From: Cryomorphaceae bacterium
GTDB lineage: Bacteria > Bacteroidota > Bacteroidia > Flavobacteriales_D > Parvicellaceae
Assembly: GCA_905182525.1 (NCBI GenBank)
Contig: CAJJBV010000004.1
Coordinates: 196,068 to 260,067, forward strand
Direction: 5' to 3'
DNA length: 64,000 bases
Shown: positions 7,981-18,733 of the stretch, piece by piece
Numbering within the stretch: position 1 is the stretch's first letter
How the letters are laid out: every line of letters begins with the position of its first letter
Translations under genes and position numbers: made by a program
The notes under the pieces: generated by a model
Databases searched by the model: none
What the model was told of the DNA's origin: nothing
What the model saw: only the letters and a program-made list of their open reading frames with translations

Positions 7981-9263
7981 GCTTCGTACTTTTTTATAAT
8001 CATTGCATGCCCATGTGCACCAGCTGCACAAGCAGAAAGCATTGCATATTTTCCATTTTCTTCAATTAATCGGTTAGCAGCAGTGGTTAAAAGCCGAGCT
8101 CCAGTAGCTCCAAATGGATGCCCAATTGAAAGTGATCCTCCCCAATTATTGACTTTTTTAATATCTATCTCACCAACAGCTTTTTTTCTGTCTAGTCGAG
8201 TTTTACAAAACCCCTCATCATTCAAACATTTTAAATTTGTGAGAACTTGACCAGCAAATGCTTCGTGGATTTCAAAAACATCTATATCATTTAAATTTAT
8301 TTTAGTTTTTTCTAATAATTTACTCATAGCAAATGCAGGACCTAATAATAATTCATCTTCTAACCTTTGACCAGTAAAACAATAATCTATAATTTCTGCT
8401 TTTGGTTTTAAATTTAGTTCCTTGGCTTTAGATTCTGTCATAAGCAAACATACAGCACTACCATCGCTTAAAAAGGAAGAGTTCGCAGCTGTTAATGTAC
8501 CATGCTTTTTATCAAAAGCTGGCCTTAGCTTAGCTAGTTTTTCTGGTTTAGAACCACTTCTTATGCCATTGTCTTTTTGAATCATTTTAAATTTTGGATC
8601 AACTTGTACAGCAACTACTTCCTTTGCATGATGTCCTTCCTTCCAGGCTCTTTCAGCATTGTCGTGAGATCTTATGGCAAACAAATCCTGCTCTTCTCTT
8701 GAGATTTGGTGTTTAGCTACCATAATATCGCAGTCTTCTCCCATTGTTTTTTGTGTAGTATGTTCTGTAATGGCTGGAACTTCAGGTAAAAAGTCTTTGA
8801 ATTTAAATCCAAGGACATACTTTATCATTTGAGAAGTTGATCTTATTTTAGTGCCTTTCATAAGTTTACTTCTCATATGCTTTTTATAACCAATTGGTGT
8901 TTCAGAAGCACTATCTGCACCACCTGCAATTACCACGGAAGATTGGCCAGTTGAAATTTCTCCAATCGCTGTAGCAATTGCTCTATTTGCAGAAATGCAG
9001 GCTTGACTTACTGTATGACAAGGAGTAGAGTAGGGTATTCCAGCAGTTAAAGCGGCTTCTCTAGCTAGATTACTTGTCTTAAGAGTGGAAATGACACATC
9101 CCATTATAACACTATCCACTTCTTTTGGATTAATTCCTGTTTTATTGATTAAACCTTTAATGGATAACTGACCTAGTTCGTAAGTCATGGTGTTTAAAAA
9201 ATCGGTTTCAGACCTTAAAAAAGGAGTTCTACAACCATCTACGAGTACAATCTTTTCTTTCAT
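7977..9263 (-). CDS. fadI: Acetyl-CoA C-acyltransferase (3-ketoacyl-CoA thiolase)
   Basis: The 428-residue thiolase performs the last step of the beta-oxidation cycle. The acyl-accepting Cys lies in SQACISANRAIATA, the His region is GHPFGATGARLL, and the second active-site Cys is in SACAAGAHGHAMII. Length and co-transcription with the alpha subunit fit FadI/FadA. It is the first gene of the pair and its stop overlaps the fadJ start. A palindromic site 32 bases upstream of its ATG (9295-9310) probably controls it. Confidence 0.92.
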   Translation of the reverse strand: MKEKIVLVDGCRTPFLRSETDFLNTMTYELGQLSIKGLINKTGINPKEVDSVIMGCVISTLKTSNLAREAALTAGIPYSTPCHTVSQACISANRAIATAIGEISTGQSSVVIAGGADSASETPIGYKKHMRSKLMKGTKIRSTSQMIKYVLGFKFKDFLPEVPAITEHTTQKTMGEDCDIMVAKHQISREEQDLFAIRSHDNAERAWKEGHHAKEVVAVQVDPKFKMIQKDNGIRSGSKPEKLAKLRPAFDKKHGTLTAANSSFLSDGSAVCLLMTESKAKELNLKPKAEIIDYCFTGQRLEDELLLGPAFAMSKLLEKTKINLNDIDVFEIHEAFAGQVLTNLKCLNDEGFCKTRLDRKKAVGEIDIKKVNNWGGSLSIGHPFGATGARLLTTAANRLIEENGKYAMLSACAAGAHGHAMIIKKYEA

Positions 9264-9294
9264 GAAATAGTTTATTCTAGAAATTTATAAAATT

Positions 9295-9310
9295 TCTATG
9301 CATGCATTGG
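9295..9310. promoter_or_regulatory. Candidate operator in the fadI/marR divergent promoter
   Basis: The 16 bases TCTATGCATGCATTGG contain the perfect palindrome ATGCATGCAT (9298-9307). They match 12 of 16 positions of the core CCAATGCGCGCATTGG found upstream of the acyl-CoA dehydrogenase gene. The site lies 32 bases from the fadI ATG and 96 bases from the ATG of the divergent MarR regulator, so it is positioned to act on both. Binding by that regulator is inferred. Confidence 0.6.
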
Positions 9311-9405
9311 TTAAAACATCATTTTTTAACAATATATTTTTTAATAAAGTCCTTAATTATATTAAAATACAATGCAATGAGAAATAAATTACTATTTTGT
9401 AGACA

Positions 9406-9867
9406 ATGAATAATTACGAAAAAATAGCTAATGGAATTGTTGTAAATAGAATTCGATCTTCTTGGATTGAAATTTTTAAATTTTATAACGAACAAACTTC
9501 TAAAGAAATTGGCACTCTTTCAACAGCTTTTGTTCTTATGACCATCAATGAAAAATTTGGAACCCAAGTAACTAAAATTGCACCAAGAATGGGTATGGAG
9601 CCCAATAGTTTATCTCGATTACTTAAATCTTTGGAAGAAAAAGAATTGGTATTTAAACGAAAGGATAATAAAGACAAACGAAAAGTTTATATATGCCTAA
9701 CCGAAAATGGATTAAAGCTTAGAAATATAGCGGCTGAAAGGTTATTCTCACTTGAAAAAAACATTAAAGACAAAATATCACCCTCAGATTTATCTTCATT
9801 TTATAAGGTTACTGACGCTATTTCTGAAATAATTGAAATAGAAAAGACAAAAATAGTATTAAAGTGA
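9406..9867 (+). CDS. MarR-family transcriptional regulator, likely repressor of the fatty-acid oxidation genes
   Basis: A 153-residue winged-helix protein. The recognition-helix region is about residues 55-80 (RMGMEPNSLSRLLKSLEEKE) and the wing carries RKDNKDKRKVYICLTENG, the classic basic beta-hairpin of MarR proteins. It is transcribed divergently from fadI-fadJ and ends 9 bases inside the 3' end of the convergent acyl-CoA dehydrogenase gene. It is therefore wedged between the genes it most likely regulates. Two similar palindromes lie in the promoters of those genes. A fatty acyl-CoA or fatty acid ligand is an inference from context. Confidence 0.88.
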   Translation: MNNYEKIANGIVVNRIRSSWIEIFKFYNEQTSKEIGTLSTAFVLMTINEKFGTQVTKIAPRMGMEPNSLSRLLKSLEEKELVFKRKDNKDKRKVYICLTENGLKLRNIAAERLFSLEKNIKDKISPSDLSSFYKVTDAISEIIEIEKTKIVLK

Positions 9868-11620
9868 ATATTCTTTATTGGTGATTAAATATTTGGCAAT
9901 TTTTCTTCTTAGTAACATAGGATTTTCTTTTTCTTTTATTGCTAATAACTTAATAATCCTTTTTAAAAATGAATGTCTTTTTGGAAGACTATCTAAAATA
10001 GTAGTTGCACACTGTATTATTTTAGAATTAGCTTCATAAAACTGAAGATCGCAAATATTTTGCTTCATTTTAATCTCGTCACTGGTGTTATCTATATTCT
10101 TTAATTTTTCAACTCTTAAATAAGTAGATTCCAGTACATAAATTTCTGCCAATATATCTGCTAAATTCATAATTATTTCTTGCTCGTGCTCTAATGCTCT
10201 TGAATAAGCATCGGTAGCATATTTAGTAAGTGTGAAAAATAAATATTTAAAATTTTCTAAATATTGAGAACTTGATTTTTCTTGAATTCCTATTAAGCTT
10301 TTAAAAATCTGAAATGGAATTTTCTTAGTGAATGATTTTAAGTCAATTTCTTTGGTTTGAAATCCTCTTTTCATTAATTCGCCAAAAGAAAGCATCCTAT
10401 TTATTTCATTGGTTCCTTCATAGATTCTAGTTATTCTAGCATCTCTATATCCCATTTCTACTTTAGTCTCAACACTGTAACCCATACCTCCATGAATTTG
10501 AAGAGATTCATCCACACAATAATCTAATACTTCCGAAGCATATACTTTCATTAGCGAACATTCTATGGTGTATTCTCTAAGCCCCATTAACTTAATTTCA
10601 TTTGAAGGAATATTATTTTCCTTTAATTCTTTTTCTTTTAAATCTATATTTCTTCCAGTTCTATAAACTGCTGACTCTGCAGAAAATATCTTTCTAGCCA
10701 TTTCACCAATCTTGAACTGCATGGCTGTGAACTCACCAATGCTTTTCCCAAATTGTTCTCTTTCAATAGAATATTTAACAGCTTTGGATAAAGCAAATTT
10801 AGATCCGCCAATGGTTGCTGCAGATAGTTTAATTCTGCCAGAATTAAGTATGTTTAGCGCTATTTTAAAACCATCGTTTCTCTTACCCAGTAGGTTTTCC
10901 ATTGGAACAGGACAATTTTCAAAATATACTTGCCTGGTGGAAGATCCTTTTATACCTAGTTTTTTTTCTTCCTCACCCAAGGTTATACCACCAAAAGATT
11001 TTTCTATGATAAATGCAGAAAGTTTTTCATCGTCTTCAATTTTTGCAAAAACTATAAAAACTTCCGCAAAACCGGAATTGGTAATCCACATTTTTTGACC
11101 GTTAATCAAATAGCAATTTTTTTCTTTGTCTATAGAAGCTTTTGTTTTTCCAGAATTGGCATCTGATCCTGCAGAAGGCTCTGTTAAAGCATAAGCAGTT
11201 TTAATTTCTGCAGTGGCTATTTTGGGTAAATATTTTTCTTTCTGCTCTACAGTTCCATAATACACTATGGGCAAAGAACCAATGGAAACATGAGTGCCTA
11301 TTGTTGTAGCAAAGGAAAAACCGTATGCAAAAGCTTCCATATAAAGTAAACCGGCGTTGAAACTTAAATCAGATCCACCATATTTTTCTTCAATTGCTAT
11401 TCCACAAAGACCTAAATCAGCGGCTTTGTCTAGCATTTCAACAATTAGAGGAAGATCTTTTGATGCTTCTGGCTCACTTGTCTAATACATGAAGTTCTTT
11501 ATCAAGAAAATCATGAATCATTTGCTTTAACATTTTTTCTTCCTCATTCCACTCTTCAGGAACAAAAACTGCTGATGATTCAGTTTTTTTGGTTATAAAA
11601 TCTCCACCTTTGATGCTCAT
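9859..11620 (-). CDS. Acyl-CoA dehydrogenase, split by one frameshift near the N-terminus
   Basis: This FAD-dependent enzyme catalyses the first oxidation of beta-oxidation. The gene starts at ATG 11620 and reads MSIKGGDFITKKTES through residue 48, then hits TGA. The same protein continues one frame over with EPEASKDLPLIVEMLDKA and stays open for more than 520 codons. The misfit lies at 11476-11480. The long part shows YALTEPSAGSDANSG, WITNSGFAEVF, the arginine region REQFGKSIGEF, the FAD segment QIHGGMGYSVE and IYEGTNEINRML at the end of the core. A C-terminal extension of about 170 residues follows, giving a total near 587, typical of the long Bacteroidota form. The frameshift is probably an assembly error. 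Confidence 0.85.
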
Positions 11621-11656
11621 TGTGTATTATACTTTATTTTTACTTTCTAATATACA

Positions 11657-11686
11657 AAAACATCCAATGCGCGCATTGGATGTTTT
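11657..11686. promoter_or_regulatory. Perfect 30-bp palindrome, candidate operator of the acyl-CoA dehydrogenase promoter
   Basis: Bases 11657-11686 are a perfect inverted repeat with no loop; the core is CCAATGCGCGCATTGG (11664-11679), flanked by AAAACAT/ATGTTTT. It lies 36 bases upstream of the acyl-CoA dehydrogenase ATG and 26 bases upstream of the divergent prmC ATG. Because both genes read away from it, it is not placed to be a terminator. Similarity to the site at 9295-9310 suggests both are bound by the MarR regulator encoded between them. Confidence 0.7.
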
Positions 11687-11712
11687 GAAAATTTAACATT
11701 TTGATTTAATTT

Positions 11713-12567
11713 ATGATCAACTTTACTAAATGCAAAGAAATATTTTTAGAAACACTTAAAGAAAATTTAAATTCGAGAGAAATTGAAAACATTTTTTTTG
11801 AGTTGCTTTTTTTTAAAATGAACTGGGAAAGGGTTGATTACTTATTAAACAAAAATCAAAAGCTTAATCCAAATGAAGTTTCATTTTTTGAGAATTCTTT
11901 AAATAAACTTGTTGAAAATATACCGATTCAATATATAACAGGGCAAACATTTTTTTGTGATTTACTTATTCAAGTTAATTCTAAAGTATTAATTCCAAGA
12001 CCAGAGACTGAAGAATTGGTCCATTTAATTTTAAAATCTTATAAGGAAGATCATCCAAAAGAAGTATTAGATGTAGGAACCGGTTCTGGTTGTATTATTA
12101 TAGCATTAAAAAAATCACTTTATAATTCTAATTGCTCGGCTTTGGACATTTCAAAAGATGCTATTTCAACTGCAAAAAGGAATGCAAAACTTAATAATGT
12201 TGACATTGATTTTATAACTAAAGACATCGTTAATTATAAAAATGAAGAAAAATCTTGGGACTTAATAGTTAGTAATCCACCGTATATACCTATTTCAAAT
12301 AAAAAATATATGCATGCTAATGTTCTTGAAAATGAGCCTTCACAAGCACTCTTTGTAGAGAACGAAGACCCACTTAAATATTACAAGGTAATTTCTAATT
12401 TTGGTTACCATCATTTGAAAAAAAATGGAAAAATTTACTTCGAAATTCATGAGGATTTTGCAGATGATGTTGTAAATTTATTGTCTATAAATAAACATTT
12501 TAAATGTACTGTTCATAAAGACTTTCAAGAAAAAAACAGATTTATTGTAGCAACTAAAAATGAGTAA
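11713..12567 (+). CDS. prmC: Peptide chain release factor N5-glutamine methyltransferase PrmC
   Basis: Methylates the GGQ glutamine of release factors using SAM. The 284-residue protein has an N-terminal helical domain (residues 1-75), the PrmC signature [11 protein letters not shown], the SAM-binding motif [15 protein letters not shown] and the catalytic SNPPYIP. Length and domain order are standard. Its last 8 bases overlap the start of ligA. Confidence 0.95.
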   Translation: MINFTKCKEIFLETLKENLNSREIENIFFELLFFKMNWERVDYLLNKNQKLNPNEVSFFENSLNKLVENIPIQYITGQTFFCDLLIQVNSKVLIPRPETEELVHLILKSYKEDHPKEVLDVGTGSGCIIIALKKSLYNSNCSALDISKDAISTAKRNAKLNNVDIDFITKDIVNYKNEEKSWDLIVSNPPYIPISNKKYMHANVLENEPSQALFVENEDPLKYYKVISNFGYHHLKKNGKIYFEIHEDFADDVVNLLSINKHFKCTVHKDFQEKNRFIVATKNE

Positions 12568-14623
12568 AATAGAAATTAATAGAATAATCGAGTTAAGAGG
12601 ACTAATACACTCGTATAATACTCAATACTATATTCATAGTAATTCTGTGATTTCAGATTTTGAATTTGATCAGCTTTTAAAAGAGCTGGAGCAACTTGAA
12701 TTAAAACATCCAGAAATAAACGACCCTAACTCACCGACTAAAAGAGTAGGTGGAGACATCACTAAGTCTTTTGAAACTGTTTCACATAAGTATCCAATGC
12801 TTTCACTTTCTAATAGTTATTCAAAAGATGATATTGCCGAATTTGACCAAAGAGTAAAAAAGATAATTGATGTTCCTTATTCGTATATATGCGAACTTAA
12901 GTATGATGGAGTTGCAATAAGTATAACATATAAAGACGGTAAGCTTTTAAAAGCAATTACTAGAGGCGATGGAACCCAAGGAGAAGATGTTACTAATAAT
13001 GTGAGAACCATTTCCTCAATTCCACTTGTTCTTTCTGGCGATTATCCAAAGAATTTAGAAGTAAGAGGTGAAATAATGTATTCTAAATCGGCGTTTGAGG
13101 AACTAAACCAAAATAGAGAAAATGAAGGTCTTCCGCTTTTTTCAAATCCAAGAAACTCTGCCTCAGGAACACTTAAACTACAAGATTCTTCAATTGTCGC
13201 AAAAAGAAAATTAGATTGTTTTTTATATTCTGTTTTTTTTGACGATGGTAGAATTAATAAAGTTTTTGAGCAATATAAATATTTAGGAAATTTTGGATTT
13301 AAAACACCATCGATTTCCAAGCGATATGTAGAAACAGTTAAAGATGTTGATGGAATTATGAGTTTTATTAACTACTGGGAGGAAAAAAGAAATAATCTAC
13401 CTTTTGAAATTGATGGAATTGTCATTAAAATTAATGAGACAGATATTCAAAAAGAAATTGGAAATACCTCTAAATCTCCTCGATGGGCCATTGCGTATAA
13501 GTATAAAGCTATTCAGGTGAGTACAGTTCTTGAAGAAATTGTTTATCAGGTGGGAAGAACAGGAGCTATTACCCCAGTTGCTAATTTAAAGCCAGTTGTG
13601 ATAAGTGGAACTATTGTTAAAAGAGCTAGTGTTCACAATTCAGATCAAATAAAGAAGTTAGACTTAAGAATAAACGATGTTGTTTTTGTAGAAAAGGGAG
13701 GGGAAATAATTCCTAAAATTATTGGAGTTAATTTTTCTGAAAGATCGCCTAGTAGTATCGCCCATTCATTTATTAATAATTGTCCAGAGTGTAATTCTAT
13801 TTTAGTTAGAGACGATGACCAAGCACATCATTATTGTTTAAATTCTAATTTATGTCCTCCCCAAATAAAAGGAAAATTAATTCATTTTATTGGAAGAAAG
13901 CAGCTAAATATTGATGGAATAGGACAAGAAACCATAGAGCAATTGTACAATGAAAAGCTAATTGAAAATGTAGCAGATCTATATTCTCTAAATAAAGAAG
14001 ACTTACTTCCAATTGATAGAATGGCTGAAAAATCAGTAGATAATATTATTAATGGAATTCAAGCAAGTAAATCTGCACCTTTTCATAAAGTGCTTTTTGG
14101 TTTGGGCATTAGATATGTTGGTGAAACAGTTGCTAAAAAGCTAACTTCTTATTTTAAAGATATAAACCATTTACGAAACAGTTCATTTGAAGAATTATGT
14201 AATATCGATGAGGTAGGGGAAAAAATTGCAGAATCATTAGTGGAATATTTCTCATTGGATTACAATAATAAAATAATTGATGAACTTTTAGAACAAGGAC
14301 TTCAAATGAAATCTGATCACTCTTCAAATTTGGTGAAATCCAATATATTAGAGAATAAAAAAATTGTTATTTCCGGTACTTTTGAGAATGTTTCTCGTGA
14401 AGAATTAAAATCTATAATTGAAACTAACGGTGGTAAAAATGTAAGTTCGGTAAGCAAGGCTACTGATATTCTAATAGCAGGGGACAATATGGGTCCATCT
14501 AAACTAGAAAAAGCGAAAGAATTTAATATTTCTATTATGAAGGAAAATGATTTTTTAAGTCTAATTAATTACAATGAAAAATCTTCAGATTCAAATCAAT
14601 ATGAACAAGGACAGCTTTTTTAA
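12560..14623 (+). CDS. ligA: NAD-dependent DNA ligase LigA
   Basis: Seals nicks in replication and repair using NAD. The 687-residue protein has the Ia domain at the N-terminus and the nucleotidyl-accepting lysine in [10 protein letters not shown]. The OB fold contains [12 protein letters not shown]. The zinc finger has four cysteines between about residues 408 and 433, starting at NCPECNSIL. Tandem HhH motifs follow, then a C-terminal BRCT domain ([16 protein letters not shown]) and a short tail. The start overlaps prmC by 8 bases. Confidence 0.97.
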   Translation: MSKIEINRIIELRGLIHSYNTQYYIHSNSVISDFEFDQLLKELEQLELKHPEINDPNSPTKRVGGDITKSFETVSHKYPMLSLSNSYSKDDIAEFDQRVKKIIDVPYSYICELKYDGVAISITYKDGKLLKAITRGDGTQGEDVTNNVRTISSIPLVLSGDYPKNLEVRGEIMYSKSAFEELNQNRENEGLPLFSNPRNSASGTLKLQDSSIVAKRKLDCFLYSVFFDDGRINKVFEQYKYLGNFGFKTPSISKRYVETVKDVDGIMSFINYWEEKRNNLPFEIDGIVIKINETDIQKEIGNTSKSPRWAIAYKYKAIQVSTVLEEIVYQVGRTGAITPVANLKPVVISGTIVKRASVHNSDQIKKLDLRINDVVFVEKGGEIIPKIIGVNFSERSPSSIAHSFINNCPECNSILVRDDDQAHHYCLNSNLCPPQIKGKLIHFIGRKQLNIDGIGQETIEQLYNEKLIENVADLYSLNKEDLLPIDRMAEKSVDNIINGIQASKSAPFHKVLFGLGIRYVGETVAKKLTSYFKDINHLRNSSFEELCNIDEVGEKIAESLVEYFSLDYNNKIIDELLEQGLQMKSDHSSNLVKSNILENKKIVISGTFENVSREELKSIIETNGGKNVSSVSKATDILIAGDNMGPSKLEKAKEFNISIMKENDFLSLINYNEKSSDSNQYEQGQLF

Positions 14624-14668
14624 TTTGCTTTTTTGTAAGTTTATAGTAGCATTATTGAATTATATTAA

Positions 14669-15226
14669 ATGAAAATAACATTTTTAAATATTAAGTTTTT
14701 TTTTGGTGAAAAGTTATTACAAAAGCTACTTAAAAAAGGAAATGATAGACAGGTTAAATCTTGCAATGTTGAAGATGCAAAGTCTATGGGTATGATATGT
14801 GTTATTAAAAACGAGTCTGATTATGATTCTGTAGTGAAAATCATAAAAATGATAAAGGTTGAATTTAAAATTCCTAATATTAAAATCTTAGCCTATTATC
14901 CACTAAAAGATGATCCAGTATTTTTAAAAAGCAGGTTAGGATTAGATTTCTTTACTGTTTATGACCTAAATTACTGTGCTTTGCCAAAAAAAGTTGTTGT
15001 CAAAAATTTCATATCGGAAAGATTTGATATTCTACTTGATTTAACTGCTTTTAGATCTATTCCGTTAAGGCTAGTTTTATTCAAGTCAAATTCTCCATTT
15101 AAAATTGGAAGTTTTTCTGAAGACAGAAAACCTTTTTATGACTTAATGATTGAAACAGATCCTAAAGATTATTTTCAGTACGTTCAGCACGTAATAAGTT
15201 ATTTGAAAATTTTCAATAAAAAATAA
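14669..15226 (+). CDS. Conserved Bacteroidota protein, DUF6913-like
   Basis: A 185-residue soluble protein without signal peptide or obvious transmembrane segment. It resembles the DUF6913 family of Flavobacteria by its mid-region (KILAYYPLKDDPVFL), the FILLDLTAF-like segment (here FDILLDLTAF) and the closing segment DYFQYVQHVISYLKI. Function is unknown. It sits between ligA and aroK on the same strand with short gaps (45 and 5 bases), so it is probably part of this transcript. The family assignment is from memory of the pattern. Confidence 0.65.
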   Translation: MKITFLNIKFFFGEKLLQKLLKKGNDRQVKSCNVEDAKSMGMICVIKNESDYDSVVKIIKMIKVEFKIPNIKILAYYPLKDDPVFLKSRLGLDFFTVYDLNYCALPKKVVVKNFISERFDILLDLTAFRSIPLRLVLFKSNSPFKIGSFSEDRKPFYDLMIETDPKDYFQYVQHVISYLKIFNKK

Positions 15227-15231
15227 TATTA

Positions 15232-15729
15232 GTGAACAAATCATCCATAATTTTAATTGGCATGATGGGTTCAGGAAAAACCACTGTGGGTAAGATTTTA
15301 GCTGACGAAATCAATTTTAAATTTATTGATTCTGATGATCTTATAGAAAAACAAGAAGATAAATCCATCACTGATATATTTCTTTTTAAAGGGGAAGATT
15401 ACTTTAGAGAATTAGAAAAAAATCTAATCTCAAAATTTAAGCATAAACATTTTGTATTAGCAACTGGAGGAGGTTTGCCAGTTTTTAATGATAATTTTGA
15501 TAAACTAATAAATATTGGAACAATAGTTTACTTAAAAACATCATTTAAAGAACTTACTAATAATAGAATTAGTAATAATTCTACTAGACCAATTTATACG
15601 GATAAAAAAGCTTTTGAAAATATTTTAAAACAAAGAGAGTACGTATATAAGAAAGCCCATTTTATAATTTCTACAGATCATAAAACTCCAAATGAAATAG
15701 TTAATGAAATAAAATCAATTATTCAATAA
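15232..15729 (+). CDS. aroK: Shikimate kinase
   Basis: Phosphorylates shikimate in aromatic amino acid synthesis. The 165-residue protein has the Walker A loop GMMGSGKTTVGK and the shikimate-binding DSDDLIE and FRELEKNLI motifs. It also has the GGGLPV motif and a lid region with the ATP-contacting Arg in NSTRPIY. Translation starts at GTG 15232, the only reasonable start because the P-loop follows after 10 residues. The 3' end overlaps the convergent peptidase gene by 11 bases. Confidence 0.93.
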   Translation: MNKSSIILIGMMGSGKTTVGKILADEINFKFIDSDDLIEKQEDKSITDIFLFKGEDYFRELEKNLISKFKHKHFVLATGGGLPVFNDNFDKLINIGTIVYLKTSFKELTNNRISNNSTRPIYTDKKAFENILKQREYVYKKAHFIISTDHKTPNEIVNEIKSIIQ

Positions 15730-17824
15730 TATTTTCCATTTTAAATAGAAATGCATAATCTAACGCTATTTCTTTTAAGTATTCAAACCTTCCACTAGAT
15801 CCACCATGACCAGCTTTCATATTTGTTTTAAGAAGCAATAATTTTTCATCTGTTTTCATTTCTCTAAGTTTTGCAACCCATTTTGCGGGCTCCCAGTATT
15901 GAACTTGTGAATCATGAAGTCCTGTGGTAACTAAAAGATTTGGATAATCTATTTTTTGGATGTTGTCGTATGGAGAATAACTCATCATATAATTATAATA
16001 TTCTTCATTATTTGGATTTCCCCATTCATCATACTCACCAGTTGTTAATGGAATAGATTCATCTAACATAGTTGTAACTACATCAACAAATGGAACATGA
16101 GCAATAACACCATTAAACAAATTAGGAGACATATTAATAACAGCTCCCATTAACAATCCTCCAGCACTCCCACCTGAAGCATACAAATTTTTTGATGTAC
16201 AAAAATTTTCTTTTATTAAATGTTCTCCGCAATCAATAAAATCGAAAAAAGTATTTTTCTTTTTTAATAGCTTTCCATTCTCATACCATTTTCTTCCCAT
16301 ATCCTCACCACCTCTAACATGAGCTATAACGAAAATAAATCCTCTATTTAGCAAACTCAATCTATTAGAACTAAAAGTAGGATCGATACTATATCCGTAT
16401 GATCCATAAGCGTACAAAAGAGTTGGGTTTTCACTATTTTTTTGAAGTCCTTTTTTATAAACCATTGACATAGGAATTTTTGTTCCGTCTCTTCCACTTG
16501 CCCATATTCTTTCAGATATATATTGACTTTGATCATAGCCTCCAACTATTTCTTTTACTTTAAGAACTTTATTTTCTTTAGTTAGCATATCATATTCATA
16601 CATTGTTCCAGGGTTAACCATAGAATTATAAGAATATCTTAACTTAGAAGTATTCATCATTAAGTTAGAAGATGTGCCAACGACATAAGTTGGTTCATTA
16701 AAAGGAATATAATGATTCGTTTTAGTTTTAAGATTCATCACAAATAACTGGAGTAATCCACGGTCTCTTTGAGAAATAACTAAGAAATCATTAAACACAT
16801 CTAAACCCTCAATTAAAACTTCTTCTTTACCACTAATAAATTCTTTCCAGTTTTCTTTATTCGTACTATCCTTTCTGCATGTTTTAATACTAAAATTATG
16901 ATGATTTTGATTAGTTAATATATAGAAGAAGTCCCCATGATGGTAAATATTATACTCTAAACCTCTTTCTCTTTTTTGAAATACTTTAGGTTTTTCAAGA
17001 GGGCTAGAAGCAGGAATGAGTCTATATTCATCACTTAATGTGCTTGAAGAATTTATTACTATATAATCATTGGATTTAGTTTTATAAGCATAACAAGAGA
17101 AGGTTTCATCATCTTCCTGAAAAATTAAAACATCTTTAGATTGATCAGTGCCTAATTCATGAGCATATATTTGAAATGATCTTAAAGTAACTGGATCTTT
17201 TTTACCATAAAATAATGTTTTGTTGTCATTTGCAAACACAATAGATCCAGTGGTGTTTTCTAATGTTTCTGGAAATAATTCGCCAGTAATTAAATTCTTA
17301 ATTCTTATTTGATAAATCCTTCTAGATAATGTGTCATAGCTGTAAGCCATTATTTGATTATTATCTGATATATCATAATCACCAATATTAAAAAACTCAT
17401 AATCTTTTGATAGATCTTGACCATTTAGTATTACTTCATCTATATTGCTATCTTTCTTTTTTCTTAAATAAATAGGGTGTTCAAATCCTTTTTCATACTT
17501 ACTCCAATAGTAATAGTCATTAAATAAATAAGGAACACTTTGATCTTCTTCTTTAATTCTAGATTTTAATTCATTAAAAAGAGTTTTCTGAAAACTCTCA
17601 GTATTTTTCATTTGAGAATCTGTATAGGAATTTTCACTATTTAAGTAATTTATTACTTCAGGGTTTTCGCGATCATTAAGCCAGTAGTAGTCATCAATTC
17701 TTTCCTGATTATGAATTGATAATAATTCAGGTTTTTTTTTACAGATTGGAGTGTTTTTTTTCATTTTTATATTCGATTGACAACTGGCAAAAGTAATTAA
17801 AACAATGAAGTAGTATATTCTCAT
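15719..17824 (-). CDS. S9 family peptidase (oligopeptidase B-like), probable lipoprotein
   Basis: A 701-residue serine peptidase of the prolyl oligopeptidase family. The N-terminus is a lipoprotein signal with lipobox TFASC (Cys15). A beta-propeller spans about residues 70-400. The hydrolase domain carries the catalytic Ser in ASGGSAGGLLMGAVIN, the Asp region near LHDSQVQYWEP and the His in AGHGGSSGRFEY. The GGEDMGRKWYENGKL segment matches oligopeptidase B. It probably cleaves short peptides after basic residues in the periplasm or at the membrane. It follows the mevalonate operon by 6 bases, so it may be co-transcribed by proximity rather than function. Confidence 0.88.
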   Translation of the reverse strand: MRIYYFIVLITFASCQSNIKMKKNTPICKKKPELLSIHNQERIDDYYWLNDRENPEVINYLNSENSYTDSQMKNTESFQKTLFNELKSRIKEEDQSVPYLFNDYYYWSKYEKGFEHPIYLRKKKDSNIDEVILNGQDLSKDYEFFNIGDYDISDNNQIMAYSYDTLSRRIYQIRIKNLITGELFPETLENTTGSIVFANDNKTLFYGKKDPVTLRSFQIYAHELGTDQSKDVLIFQEDDETFSCYAYKTKSNDYIVINSSSTLSDEYRLIPASSPLEKPKVFQKRERGLEYNIYHHGDFFYILTNQNHHNFSIKTCRKDSTNKENWKEFISGKEEVLIEGLDVFNDFLVISQRDRGLLQLFVMNLKTKTNHYIPFNEPTYVVGTSSNLMMNTSKLRYSYNSMVNPGTMYEYDMLTKENKVLKVKEIVGGYDQSQYISERIWASGRDGTKIPMSMVYKKGLQKNSENPTLLYAYGSYGYSIDPTFSSNRLSLLNRGFIFVIAHVRGGEDMGRKWYENGKLLKKKNTFFDFIDCGEHLIKENFCTSKNLYASGGSAGGLLMGAVINMSPNLFNGVIAHVPFVDVVTTMLDESIPLTTGEYDEWGNPNNEEYYNYMMSYSPYDNIQKIDYPNLLVTTGLHDSQVQYWEPAKWVAKLREMKTDEKLLLLKTNMKAGHGGSSGRFEYLKEIALDYAFLFKMENIIE

Positions 17825-17830
17825 AAAAAT

Positions 17831-18733
17831 TTAGTATAAACTAATTGAAAAAATAGCTAATCCTATTAAAACTTTATAGACACTATTAATTCTTTCATAA
17901 TGACTTTTATTTTTGGCTTTTTGCAATAATAAAATAGATGCCGATATTATAAAAAAAGCAATAATAAAATAATAGGAAAAAGGTTTGTAAATAACACTGG
18001 GTAGAAGAGATAAAATAGCAACTATAGAACTTATCATCATAAAAAAAATAATGTATTTACATTTTTTAATTCCAAAATAAATAGGAATGCTTTGTTCGCC
18101 AACTATCAAATCTCCTTTTAGAGAAATCATTTTTTTTACAATTTCTCTAGTTAAATCAATAGTGAAAATATAAGTGCTAAATATAGCAAGAGTAAAATCA
18201 ATTTTTTGATTTAGTATTCCAATACCGATAAATAAGCTCACCAATAACAAAGAGGCACTTATTTCTCCAAGGAGTACTTTTTTTCTTAGTTTATGAGAAT
18301 ATATCCATAAACCTAAAATCAATATTAGAGAAAATAGTAAAATCTTTTTTGATATTAAAAACGCCACTAAAATTCCAATTACATTACATAACATATAAAT
18401 ATTGAGGCAACTTTTCTTGCTTACTAACCTGTTGAAATAAGTCTTTTCTGGTTTGTTAATCATGTCTTTTTCAAAGTCATAAAAGGCATTTATTAAATAA
18501 CCTGCAATAACAATTAGATCTATAGCCAATACATATAAATGAAGACTTAGTCCTTTTTGAGTTATTAGAAATTTAAAAGAGTTTTCATAAATGAAAATTT
18601 GGATTGCATATAAGCTTACAGTAATTAGAAATATATTATACCATCTTGCAATTGAAAAAATTGCCAATATTTTAATAAGATTTGACTTAGAATTATTCGT
18701 TGATATAGAGTTAGAATCTATGGATGACATCAA
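17831..18733 (-). CDS. UbiA-family prenyltransferase
   Basis: A 300-residue integral membrane protein with about eight to nine hydrophobic helices. The two Mg-prenyl-diphosphate motifs are NAFYDFEKDMINK and DLTREIVKKM, the hallmarks of UbiA enzymes. In Flavobacteria this family member is usually called geranylgeranylglycerol-phosphate geranylgeranyltransferase, but the substrate is not proven. It is the fifth gene of the mevalonate operon; its start overlaps the end of the mevalonate kinase gene by 23 bases, so product and substrate supply are encoded together. Confidence 0.85.
   Translation of the reverse strand: MMSSIDSNSISTNNSKSNLIKILAIFSIARWYNIFLITVSLYAIQIFIYENSFKFLITQKGLSLHLYVLAIDLIVIAGYLINAFYDFEKDMINKPEKTYFNRLVSKKSCLNIYMLCNVIGILVAFLISKKILLFSLILILGLWIYSHKLRKKVLLGEISASLLLVSLFIGIGILNQKIDFTLAIFSTYIFTIDLTREIVKKMISLKGDLIVGEQSIPIYFGIKKCKYIIFFMMISSIVAILSLLPSVIYKPFSYYFIIAFFIISASILLLQKAKNKSHYERINSVYKVLIGLAIFSISLY

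Noticed and set aside
11657-11686. Rho-independent terminator
   Set aside because: The perfect palindrome lies between two divergent genes, where no transcript ends, and a related site occurs in another promoter. An operator is the better reading.
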